Assembly: GCF_014066305.1 (NCBI RefSeq)
Contig: NW_023501046.1
Span: forward strand, 124,001 to 188,000
DNA from: Letharia columbiana
Lineage: Eukaryota; Ascomycota; Lecanoromycetes; Lecanorales; Parmeliaceae
Direction: 5' to 3'
DNA length: 64,000 nucleotides
The first letter of the stretch is position 1; every line of letters starts with the position of its first letter. Of the stretch, positions 1 to 11,374 are shown piece after piece. Position numbers and translations under genes: made by a program. Under the pieces are notes generated by a model that saw nothing but the letters and a program-made list of their open reading frames with translations, did no database searches and was not told the origin of the DNA.

Positions 1-66
1 CCACTCAACAAAAGTTCGTACCCGGCCTCCTATCGACGGAATACCGCTCACGCACCTCTGAGTAAG

Positions 67-87
67 GTGTGTGTGTGTGTGTGTGTG
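67..87. repeat. (GT)n microsatellite
   Basis: About ten uninterrupted GT units. It lies in the first 250 bases, which are less AT-rich than what follows and so have escaped most of the RIP decay seen from about 255 onward. No gene is visible around it. Confidence 0.9.
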
Positions 88-255
88 ATTCCTACATCGG
101 AGGGGCGCCCCTCTAGCCATATAGGCAAGAGTGGGACCGTTTTTCCCCACTCAGCCTTACGGCTATATCCGGTTTTTAAGTATAATATACTATCTAGAGT
201 AACCTATACGCCTAATACATATAAAGATATAGAGAAAAGAGAAGAGAAGAAATAG

Positions 256-2600
256 TGCTAATTAAAGGGTTATCTTCAGGCTATACCTCCTCAATTCTAT
301 CCCGCCTCGTTTTTATCAAAGTTCCTTATTTATATTATTCGTTTTATTATCTTTCGTTAAGTATTAGTTAATCGATTAGCTTTTATAAAGTCGCTCGAGA
401 GGTAATATCTTAAATATCTTTCTTAAAGTAATTATTCTTATACTCTATAGCTATTATAATATTAAGTAACGACGTTTATAAAATATATTCTCTTTTAAAA
501 AATCGTTATTATATTATAATTATACTTTAGCTACTATAATCGCTAAGTTAATTATCTATATCTTCTATACCCTTAAATTCTATATCTAAATAAAATCGTT
601 ATTTTACTTCTCTATTTATAATATTCAACTTAATACTTAAATAATTTTTATCTCGCGAACGAGCTTCTAAAAATTCATTCTAAAGATATCTTTTATATTA
701 GCTTCTCTAAGTATATTACTATCGTATCGTATAATAAATATTAAATATATTCTTTCTTATACACCGATAGTTATCATCTATAATATCGCCTTAAAATAAT
801 AAATTATATATTCACTCGGGGGTAGATTAGCTAATTCTACTACGGGGTCGTCTGTAAGAGGATCTACGCTCGTATCTATTATAAGAATATATTATCTCTT
901 TAGATTCTCGTCTTATATAAAGACTATAGCTTCGAAGCGAAGGTATTTAAATTTAATTATTCGCTACGAATCGTCTAGCTCCTCTAATAGAGCGATATAA
1001 TTACTATTATACTTCTTTAAAAGAGTATTTTATAAGTCTTTAATAGTATTATAGTCGGTTTTAATCTCATCTTCTCGACTATATCTAAAGCTATAAACGA
1101 CTATCTTTAAATATAGTAACGCTAGTATATTCTATACTATATATAAGATATAGCGTTTTTATATCTCTTTAAATATCTTAATCGCGGTAATTATCGTCGA
1201 GAGTAAGAAGATATTATAAGATATTATAGGCGAGGTCGAGAATAATAAGACTTAACTTAATCGATTAGAGATTATATCTAAAGTCTATTAATATAAATAA
1301 AGATTTAAAGGCTGGAAATTAGATATAATTTATATTAAAAGAAAGATAAAAGCTTCGAGGCTATATATAATCTCTTATTATAAATTACGACTATCGGCTA
1401 TTTCGTTAATAAGATAACTATTTCCCTAATAACCGCCTATAATAAGAGTATTCTATATATACGATTTCGTCTATTAATTCTATAGGCAGGTACGCTATAA
1501 GCTATCTACTCGAGGAGATAAGATTATATTACTATAGATGGATATTAAGTTCGTTATACTCTTTTATATTAATCTAAGACTTAGTCGATCTTCTCGAGTT
1601 TAAAAGCTCTTCCTCTTATTGCCGTTTCCGTAAAGGGAAATATCTCGAAGAGATAATAGTATTAGTGTTAAAAGGGTCTTGTAGCCTATACTCGGGTCTA
1701 TATAACGTATATCTTATTTTGTAGAATTAAGATCGAGATATTACTTTTACTCTACTATTTAAGACTATAATAGAATTATAAGATATTTATTTCTCTTTCT
1801 AAGATCCTCGAAAGCTTTATCTCTTATATCGTCTATTACTTTTAGTATTATACTTATTCTACTAAACTTATATATTTATTATTTTATAGACTATAGAATT
1901 ATCGTATTTAACTATTAGATTAAAAAGACTTCTCGCTATAGCGCGTATCGGGTTTTCGAATATAAAAAGATTAATCGATGCGATTAATATATTCTTAGCT
2001 TATTTAGAGATATAATAATTATCTTTAGACGAATTATAGAAGACGCTATATTTAACCTCTAGTAGTAAGGATAATAACTTTTAATAATAATATTTTATTA
2101 TTATTAGAGAGCGATAACGAATAAAGATATTTCTCGTAAGAGCTAATTCTTATAAGATTTCTAAAATTCTCGAGGCGTCGCGTTTAGTGCTTTCGATTAA
2201 TATTACGTCGAAGAATAGAAGATAAGTATAAAAAGAAAAGAAAATAATACTAATAATACTAATAAAATAGCTTATAAATAGGGCGACTAAATATTATCTA
2301 CTCGAGGATATTAAAATATATAAATTAAATTCTAGTCTATAACTTCTTAGAAATATACTATTACCTTCATATTCTTTAATATATAAACTATAAATTATCT
2401 TAATATAGAAAATCTTAATACGATATCGTATATTTATATTAGATCTTAATCTTACTAAAAACTTTCAGCGTTTATATCTTTATTATAAATTTTATCGCTT
2501 TTATTATTAGATTCGATTTAGATAAAATCTCTTTAATATTAATTAGCTAGCTACTTTAAGTAGCTAACCTATCTTTCTTAAATAAAAAATATATCTTAAG
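256..2600. repeat. RIP-degraded AT-rich repeat, family not identified
   Basis: Extremely AT-rich sequence with very few CpA or TpG dinucleotides, many TpA, and CpG still present in TCG and ACG contexts. This is the pattern left by repeat-induced point mutation. Plus-strand translation between about 840 and 2200 looks like a heavily stopped coding remnant, but I could not match it to a family. It may be a second transposon or a distal part of the repeat that holds the LINE to its right. Confidence 0.7.
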
Positions 2601-2749
2601 AATATAGTTTCGAGTCTAATTACTCTTCTTATAAGTGTATTTAAATATATCGACTACTTAATATATATAAAGAAAATTCTTAAAAGCTATCTTTATTCGT
2701 AGCTATATTACTACTAAGCTTATAACCTTTTTTATTTCTATATAAAAAT

Positions 2750-5700
2750 TTATAGTACTATAATATAATTTAAAAATATATTTTTTAAGCTTAATACCTC
2801 TTATATATATCTTTTAGAGTACCTCTTAATTTATATTAATTAGTTTTCTAATACGCTATTTAGTCGCTAAGAGTAGATAGTATTAATTCTTATTAATATC
2901 TTATTACGATACCCATTTTATAAGCTTATCTACTATCTTATTATTTAAGACGTCTTTATAGACGGCGATTTAGCGTAGAGTAATTAATATATTTTTCTCT
3001 CTTAGCTTAACTAGCTTTTTTATAATTCTCTTAAAGATATATTATTCTAATTATCTCTATAAGTTCGCTATTAACTATATTATCGTCTAATTATTAATCT
3101 AGATAATAAGCGCTAGAAATATAATATCTATAGCGATCTCATAGACTATATTAATTTCTTCGAGTTCCCTAAAGTAAACGATATAGTATTCGCTATCACC
3201 GAGATATCGTATTTAAGTTTTATCTATTTAGAGAGTGTAGGCTAATACCTATTTTATTATCGATATCGCTATCATCGATATATATATATAAAAAGTTATA
3301 ATCTATACTTATAATCTTATTATATTCTTTAATAATCTTTTCTCTATTTTTATATATCTTAATACTTAATAATTTTTATTATAAAGGCGTAATATAGAAA
3401 ACGCGTCTCTTTATATCACCTTATATCTATTATTCGTAAACTCTAAACTCTAACTATTCTAAAGAGCTCTTAAGCTTTACTCGTTTACTAGTTAATTTCT
3501 ATAGTTCGTTTATAATTTAAATCGATTTAATAATATTATAATTAAAATAAATCTAGATTCTAAGAATAATCTCTATAATAGCTTTTTTTTAGAGCTAAAT
3601 ATATTAAGAGCTAGTAATATTCAACGTCTAGAGTATTATCTACGATATTTTTAAATTCTTCTAAAATAATATATATCGCCCTTTTTTATATAACTCTTAG
3701 TATTTTAAAGATTCTTTTCTCTTTAACTTTATATTTCATAGCTAGTAATATATATTATATAATATATTTAAATAATAGCGTAAATAAGATTATTTTTTAA
3801 TAGAGCTTTCTTAAATCTTTATATAGAATTTTCTAAGTTGATCTCGCGTAGTTTGCTAATTCATTTAACTTTATAATAGCTTTTACTTCTAATAACTTAA
3901 TATAATTCTTTTAAGTTAATTTAAAATTAAATATAAGATCTAAAAGCTTTACTACTTTATTAAGCTTAATCTTATAAATATTTAAGTTTAATTCCGCGTT
4001 TAGATCATTATTTAACTATTTCTTTATTATTCTTATTACGATTAACTAAAAGTAAATAAGTTTATACTTATTTATCTTAAATTTCGAAATATATATTAAT
4101 GCTTATTACTAGATATTCGTATAAATCTTCTTTAGTATTTTATAATTAGCTTAAGTTATAGAGCCTCTTATAAGTACGCTAATATCGTTAATATACATCG
4201 ATATTAGATAATCTTTCTCTCTATATATATCGATAATATCGGCGTTATAGAATAGATAGAGGATAGAGAAGATAGAGAATTTTTAGGGGATTTCTATTTT
4301 CACTTCGTATCTAGAGAATTTACTCTCAAATATAACGATAACTATAAACCTATTACTTAGAAAGCTATTAATTTATTTAATAGCTTTTTCGCTAATATCT
4401 TATTTTCGTAGGTTATAAATTAGTTGAAAGTAGGAAATGTTATTAAAAGCGTTCTTGACGTTTAATATTAATAATAATATAATTTAATTATTCTCGAACT
4501 TTTAGACTTTATATATTTCTTCTAATATTATATAAATTATATTCTTAATTAACGATAGCTTTCGCTCGCTTATATATTTCTTAGAGAAAAATTAATATTC
4601 CTCTACTAGATAACTAATTCTTATAATAATAATCTTTTTAAGTCTCTTTTCTAGTATACTAAGAAAGGCGATTAATCGATATAATTTAGATTAAATATAA
4701 TCGTTTTTATTAGATTTTTTTAATACTATTATTTTTAAATAATGAAAGTATTTTAAGTAATATCCTAGATCGATATATATATTATAAATATATCTTAATT
4801 ATATTTTTATATATTTTAGAGCGAGTTATAAAATTCGAAAAATTAGTTTATTCTCATCTACGGCTTTATTTAGATAACTTATAAGTATTATCTATTAAAC
4901 CTCTTAAATCGTAATAATTAGAAATTTCTTTAATATAGAATAATAATATTTTTCGAGGTCGTTTAGCTTAATCTATCTTATTCGAGAAAAGAAAATATTC
5001 TTTAAAAGTATTATCTTCTTCTCGACTTTAATTGCGATAATATTATTTAGCTCTACTAGTTCGAGAGTAAAAGAAGAGATTCTAATTTATTTACTTTTAA
5101 TTTATTTATTAAATCTTTATAGCTTCTCATCGCTATTGTATTCTTTTATATATTACCTTTAACTTTCGATTCTCTTACTCTTAAGAAATCTTTTTTTAAC
5201 GTTATAAACTTAATTTAATATCTTTCGATCCTAGCAATCGCGGGTTAATTATTATATTCATTCTAAACTTCTAATCTTCGATATAATTTATTTACTCTCT
5301 TTATTTATAAAGGGCTTAGATTTTATAATAATTCTATTAATCGAGATAGTCTTTATCGTTATTTCGATAAGAATTATAATAAGTTAATATATCTACTCGT
5401 CGAGATTCTCGATTATTATAATTAATTTATTTATAATTAAAAGCTTAATCTAGAGTTTAGCTTAAAAATCTATTATATTAATCTTTTTCTAATTTTAAGT
5501 TTCTTTTAGAGGCTTAAAGTAAATATTTCGATTTAATTCTATAAGAATTACTTCGTGATCTAAGTCGAAGTTCTATTTCTTTATAATACCGTATTTAATT
5601 ATATTTTCGACTATAGTTATTATAGAGAATATTAGATCTATAATAATAATATCGCTTTATTTTCTCAATTTAAAGATTAATAAATCTTTAAACGTTAGAA

Positions 5701-6250
5701 GCTAAAGTCTCGTTTTATCAATTATATCTATTAATTAATTTATTTCTATATATTAATATTTTTCTAAGTTTATCTATAGAGAATAATATAGATTAAAATC
5801 GTTTATTATTAGATGTTTATCGATTATATTTCTTATAATCGCGGTTTAAAGAGTATTAAGAGTTATAATCTTTAAGTAATCTCTAGCGATCTTATTTTTA
5901 TACCTTCGAAAATACGCTTCTCATCTTTAAAAGAAGAATATATTATATATATTATAGATATATAAAGTTCTTTATTTTAATTCTTATAATTTAAATATTA
6001 TAATAATTAAATCGCTATTATAGACTCGAGAGTATTATTAATTTATAGAAATCTTAATATTAATATATATATAAACTCTAATTATATTTTTTCAATTTAG
6101 GTAATATAGATAAAAGTCTATTAAAGCTAGATAATATATCTAGTTTTTCTAAAAGTACTTCTAGAGCTTCTAAATAGCGAGGATATCGTATTTAAACTTC
6201 GAAATATTTTGAAATAATGAAATTATTACGTTTAATAACTTATCGATATT
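2750..6250 (-). pseudogene. LINE ORF2 relic: endonuclease-RT-RNase H
   Basis: This is the polyprotein of the Tad1-like element, which nicked the target DNA (APE endonuclease), primed and copied the RNA (RT) and removed RNA with RNase H. Endonuclease residues are readable near 5850-5700, followed by a stretch resembling ELIDIIDETGLQLLTPK. The RT core at 4500-4100 reads on in one main frame as LIYNLRK, a loop resembling KWINSFLSNR, and the degraded YVDD box. RNase H follows near 3290-3080, and a stretch like NEEADKLAKWAS near 2930. Stops occur every few codons. Identification rests on the linear order of several motifs rather than on any single one. Confidence 0.82.
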
Positions 6251-6499
6251 ATATTATAATATCTTAAGTTATATTTTTAATAGCTTTATTACTTATTTCT
6301 TTAAATATATATTTATTAAGAATTCCCGCTAATTATAATACTTATAGAGTTTAATATATTTATAAATTTAATAGCGCTTTAAGTAATACGATCGCTAGAT
6401 TCGATAAAAGTTCGCTTACTTAATATTTTCTATATAATTTCTAATTTAAATCCTCTAAGAGATACTATATAGTTTTTTTTAGCCTTTCTTTACGCCGAG

Positions 6500-8550
6500 A
6501 TCTTCTTTATATTCTTCTATCTATTATAGAATAAAGAGTTTAATAGCTTATTAATTCTCTTACTTATAAACTTTATCGTTATAATAGGTAACTAATTCTT
6601 TTTATCTATATTCTCGAAGAGATTATAAAACTTTTATAATAAAGAGAGCCTAATCTCGAAAGAGAGTAATACCTCTTATATTTATCTGATTGAAGGCTCT
6701 CATTTAGATTATTAGCGATATTCGAAATAATATCTTATTATTTAGCTTTTACTTACGATAGCGATCTTTATATAATAACGAGAGAAGGCTTTTCGCGTCT
6801 ATTCTCCTCTTTTTCCCCGTATTCACTATCTTTTATAAGTGTTCTTTAGAGCTTTATAGAGTCGCGAAAGTAGGCGGAAAGATATTTATATCCGCTATCG
6901 CTATAATACTTATATTTTAAATATTAATTTAAGATATTAATATTAATTAGAAGAGGCCTTTAAGCTTCTTAACTAAGATATCTTCGATATTTATAATTAT
7001 AATCTTCTTATTAGGTTCCTTTACGATTAATTCTATTATATCTAATTCTTTCGCGAGTTTTTTAATATAAAACTTTTTAGTCTTTCTAGATTTAAATATA
7101 ATTAATTCTATATCTCGAGATATAATTATATTAATATCTAGATTCTATAATTAAGCGTCTTTAATTTATAATTAATTAATATTACCCTCGAAATAGAAAG
7201 CTTAAACTTAAAGCTTTATTCTTTTCTCAATCACTTTTATAATAATACTTTTTATTCTTTTATATTCGAAGTTAAATACTATATATTAGCCTTAATAATT
7301 AATATATCTAAATTTAAAACCTTATTTTTAGAGCTCCGCATATACGCGGGAATCGTAATTTTATATATAGTATATATAGATAGATTCTTTAACTTTATAT
7401 AAAGATATAATATAATTAGATTTCTAATAGCGAAAGTATCTAATAACTCTACTCTCTTATATATAATTAATATAATTATAATATTTATTTCCTCTTAATA
7501 ATATTTAGCTTAAGTTGTTTACTTAGACGACATTCGCGTAATATAGATTAATAAACTCGGCGACTATCGCCGAGGCTTTAATCGATAAATTTCTAATTTT
7601 ATTTTTATTTAGTTAGCCTAGATATCGAATTTTCGCTTCGAGAATTCTATATATATTAATATCGATAATGATTTTAATAAGACTCTTAATATCTCTCGAG
7701 AATTAATAGATTTTAATAGAGATATTATAGATTATTATATTAAATATAAAAATTAAAATAAACGCGTCTTTCCCGAAATACGCTACTCATTCCTTAGCTT
7801 TCTTAGCATTTCTTAGAGTTTCAACACCTCTTCGAGTTTTTATTAGAAGTTAAAAGTTCTTAAATTTAAATTATTTAGCTACTTCGACCTCTATAACTTT
7901 AAGCGTTAAATATTTCTTAAAGCGAATTTCGATATAGTTCTATAGCTACTTTAGAGTATTAATATAAAACCTTTTAATAGCGTTATCGTTCTTTACTTTA
8001 ATAATAATCTAATAATTTTTCTTATTCTCTAAGTCTAGGGGTGGTGCTAGCTATATAAAATATAATATTATTATACTTTATAATAGCGATAAGAAGGCGA
8101 CTAGAAGGCCTTTCATCTACGCTTTTATAAATTTTTAAATTTTAATAATAACTATTTCTATAGAATTCTTTATAGTTATTACATCGCCTTCGATACGCTT
8201 AATAAACTATTCTAGACGTAGTATAGCGTTAAGAAATTCTTTATTATTTAATTAATCGATTATTTTTATAATTACTAAAGATACTATATAAAGTAAGACT
8301 TCGGCGACTATATAGGATATATACTCGCGTTTAATATCGTTAAGACTACTCTTAAGATACTTAAGAATAATCTTAGATATATTCTTTATAAGTAGAAGCT
8401 ATTAATTAATAAGAAGAGTCTTATAGTTCTCGAGAGCCTTTAGCTATTTCGACTTATTATTCTTCGATATAATATACTATAAAAAGAAAAACGAGTACGA
8501 TAAATATATCGCGTAGGAATAATTGAAAGTAACTATAATAGTATTTTAAA
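6500..8550 (-). pseudogene. LINE ORF1 relic: gag-like RNA-binding protein
   Basis: Upstream of ORF2 on the same strand, translation near 7990-7650 gives stretches such as AIKRFYINTLK, VEVAKQFK and AKKAKEWVAYFGKDAF once RIP stops are read as W or Q. This resembles the ORF1 product of fungal Tad1-type LINEs, which coats the element RNA. The expected zinc-knuckle region near 7400-7100 is too degraded for all cysteines to be placed. It is non-functional because of dense stops. Confidence 0.65.
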
Positions 8551-8649
8551 TACTATTTAAATAATAGCTATAAGGGCTGTTGAAATCATTGATGATGACT
8601 CTGAGTAAGGGTAGCGGTGGCGAAGTACGCATTGATCGGCGTTACATGA

Positions 8650-8696
8650 GCGGAAGCCTTCCCAGGCACAAGGTATATGGTTCGACAATGCAAATC
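8650..8696 (+). repeat. Direct repeat flanking the inverted-repeat element, left copy
   Basis: Begins GCGGAAGCCTTCCCAGGCAC, shares GGTTCGACAA further on, and ends in GCAAATC. The right copy at 9429-9471 has the same first 20 bases, then a few substitutions and a short indel. The pair directly abuts the element on both sides. At over 40 bp it is too long for an ordinary target-site duplication. Confidence 0.85.
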
Positions 8697-8699
8697 GGG

Positions 8700-9430
8700 C
8701 AAATTACCAAACAAACCCCCAAAAAAAAAATCCTTACCGAATCATACCCCTAATTACCGAATCATACCCCTAGACCAAATCACACCCAAATATGGGGTAT
8801 GATTCGGTAATTTGTTATTGCTTGGGGTATGATTTGGTAAGTTATCAAAGTGGCCTCAAACTACGAAGGAGATAATCCGCGATCTGGCTTATTCGATCAT
8901 AGAAATAAGGGAGTTTCTCCGACCGCATTTGATGAGAATTCTATCAGCCTAAAAACATCAGACGAAAGCCGAGTGGGCGAAATTTCGACTAACCCGAGTT
9001 ACCGCTAGGCTAGAAAACTGTGCCCGGGGGTGTCCGCACTTCACGCTGCAGACACCCCTTTGGGTCCCGTAGGCCCGCGGGCTGGGCCCCAGCCCCGAAG
9101 GAATAATTCCTAACAATACCACTACGCTACGCAGCGGGGCGGGGCGGGGTAAGCTTCGGGGGTCACCCCCGCCCCGAAACCCGCCCCGTTCCGTAGCGTA
9201 AATACCACCGTTATCAATAATCAAGTCGACGATAAGCCTACCGCTACCATTACCTTCATTAGACCCTCTCATATCAGAAAGCTATTATTTTTCAAATCAT
9301 ACCCCAAGCAATGGCAAATTACCGAATCATACCCTATATTTGGGTGAAATTTGGTGTAGGGGTATGATTCAGTAATTAGGGGTATGATTCGGTAAGGATC
9401 CATACTTTTGGGGTATGAATTAGTAATTGC
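8700..9430. mobile_element. MITE-like element with about 145 bp terminal inverted repeats
   Basis: The left arm (8701-8845) and the reverse complement of the right arm (9284-9428) align along their whole length with scattered mismatches. Each arm is itself built from repeats of a core like TACCGAATCATACCCC in both orientations; nine recognisable copies occur in the element. The core between the arms is unrelated, GC-richer and encodes nothing convincing. This is the architecture of a non-autonomous DNA transposon (foldback or MITE type). No transposase partner is in the window, and the family is not recognised. It lies against the RIP block but is itself not RIP-mutated. Confidence 0.75.
9124..9200. 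other. GC-rich hairpin in the core of the inverted-repeat element
   Basis: TACGCTACGCAGCGGGGCGG at 9124 pairs with its near-perfect complement ending at 9200, with a C/G-rich loop that contains further CCCCG/CGGGG pairing. It is the GC-richest point of the region, set between AT-rich arms. It could be a fold-back arm of another small repeat nested in the element. No protein is encoded. Confidence 0.6.
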
Positions 9431-9471
9431 GGAAGCCTTCCCAGGCACGATAAGGTTCGACAACGCAAATC
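9429..9471 (+). repeat. Direct repeat flanking the inverted-repeat element, right copy
   Basis: Second copy of the 8650-8696 repeat, starting at the last bases of the right inverted repeat. The first 20 bases are identical; the remainder differs by a few changes. Confidence 0.85.
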
Positions 9472-10335
9472 CCATCAGCGGGTTCGAACATCAGAGCCGG
9501 CGTGTCTACATCGAAAAGAGAAGGGCTCACAGCTCATGAATCGTCTCGGCAACCCAATATGGTGAACATCCGCCTCACGTGGTCCAAAATTTAAAAACTT
9601 TGTCTCAGGCCCAGTCACCCAAGGAACACGTAAGTGCTTCCTCGCACACCTGCAGATTCAGAGGCGTCCCCATCCCTCATTGCAGTTGAAGATTGGGTCC
9701 ACGGACAAGTTCAGCTTTAACAAGGACTCGTTGTACCCTCGGTCGAGCACTTCACATGTGGGCAAAGAGAGAAGGGAGTCGCTGACCCCCCATGGGTAGA
9801 GTTATTATTTGACAATGCAGGCACAGAATTTGGCTTTGTTCTCAGTGATTGTATTGGTTCGCAAGGGCGTACGAGCAGAGACAAGACGGTGGAGGTACAT
9901 ATCAACGCGAGGTGTAGTGGGATCATCAAAGCCAACATTCCCCAATGAAAAGCAGCAGAACAAGATTCGGGCTTAGATTTTTCTACAGTGCAGCAGACTT
10001 CTGCTCGGCATATTTGCGCTTTGTCGCTCCAGCGCATTCGACTGATTTGCAGGCTTTCGCGTACCGGAACCGCTTGACCACTCACACAGATGCTTTTGCA
10101 CCTTCTGCGAGAGCGCATCGTTGATTATTTGAGACCTTGTCTTTTGCACGCCCGGTCTTTTTTGCTGTCGCTCTCACATTTTCTTTCAGACATGAATCTC
10201 GATTTTCAGTACACCACTTCCTCCAGCTCCTCCAGGGTTTTAAAGCTGAGTTCGTCCTTGTCAATGACACGCCGCTAGAGCCGGCCGGAGTCTATCAATG
10301 GCTAGGGTGCATAATATATAGTTTTTGGGAACGCA
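9472..10335. other. No recognisable gene
   Basis: Balanced base composition. The longest open frames are minus-strand stretches of 133 and 62 codons (9717-10118 and 10082-10270). They overlap in different frames, match no family I know, and have no signal peptide or domain. They could be exons of a decayed gene, but nothing here supports a call. Confidence 0.5.
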
Positions 10336-11140
10336 TAATATAGGAAATGCGGAATCTTAAATCATAAGTCCGTTTAATATTAAATATTTACTTTTATTAA
10401 TTTCTATAATAACTTTATATAATAAATATAAATTTTTTTTTTTTTATTAAAGATCTAATTTTATTTCTTTATCGATCTTTAACTTGAAAATCTTTTTTTT
10501 TTTATTATTTTTTTTTTTTTTTAAAAACATAAAAACTATATAGAGATTTTAATAAAGGAATAATAGTAATTTTAATAATATTTTTTTTATTAGATTATTT
10601 TTATATTTTTAAAAATATCTAATTCGATATAATAATATTTTTAAATTTCTATTTAAATTTTATTTTTATTTATTGTTATAAAATATTAATATTCTTATTA
10701 TATCGCTAAAATAAATAATTATATTATTTAGTGATATTTATTATATTAAGTTATAGATAGTTTTTTATTTATAGTTATATTATAATAAATATAATATAAT
10801 TATTTAAATAAATAATAATAGTAGTTTAATTAAGTGCTATATTAGATTTTTTTTTTAATTTTTTTTTATTTATACTTTTCTTTAAAATAAATAAATTTTA
10901 AAACTTTTAAATTTTTTAAACTTTAAATAAGTTATAGTTTATTATTTAATATATATTTAATATATAAAAGAATTATATATATATCTTTTTATCTATAAAA
11001 GAAAGTACTCTTAATAAAGTTAGAAGTTATTATTATTTTTTATATGTTTTAATTTAAATAAAATATATGGTTTTAGAAGTTATTTCTATAAGCTTGATAT
11101 TTTATTTATTTTTTTTATTAGATTTAAAGCAATACATATA
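10336..11140. repeat. Second AT-rich patch, poor in CpG
   Basis: About 800 bases that are almost entirely A and T with long T or A runs. Unlike the 0.3-8.6 kb block, CpG is also nearly absent and homopolymers are common. It therefore looks like a different or older decayed repeat, not a piece of the same LINE. No coding motif is readable. Confidence 0.65.
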
Positions 11141-11374
11141 TAATTTAGTTTTTATCTTCATATTGACCATGTCCCGACTGAGTATGCAGCCATGGTCGGG
11201 CGAGGTAGGATTAAGCAACCTCACCTTGATTATAGAAACACATGGATCTAGGCGCTTGGAGCATGTGGTCTCGAACTTCGACACCAATGATGGCGAGGGT
11301 GTCTGCGCTCGTTCTTGTGTTTTGCTTACGCTTTAGCTGCACATATGCAATGATGGTGAAATTTCCCAATTAGA

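Larger units (their letters stand above)
2600..8575 (-). mobile_element. RIP-degraded Tad1-like LINE (non-LTR retrotransposon)
   Basis: Read on the minus strand with stops ignored, the block keeps the module order of Tad1-clade fungal LINEs: a gag-like ORF1 (about 8500-6500), an APE-type endonuclease (about 6060-5000), a reverse transcriptase (about 4520-4080) and an RNase H domain (about 3300-2830). Landmarks include an endonuclease stretch reading close to GDFNLHH, an RT stretch matching the IPQGSPLSPIL region in degraded form, an RT active site read as MYINDISVLIRG (canonical YVDD), and an RNase H start resembling YTDGS. Nearly every frame has dense stops made by C-to-T change, so the element is dead. 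The right boundary is sharp at about 8575; the left boundary is approximate. Confidence 0.85.

Noticed and set aside
8958..9272. Minus-strand open frame inside the inverted-repeat element
   Set aside because: It reads through the GC hairpin and arm sequence, is rich in G/R/P from base bias, and has no domain.
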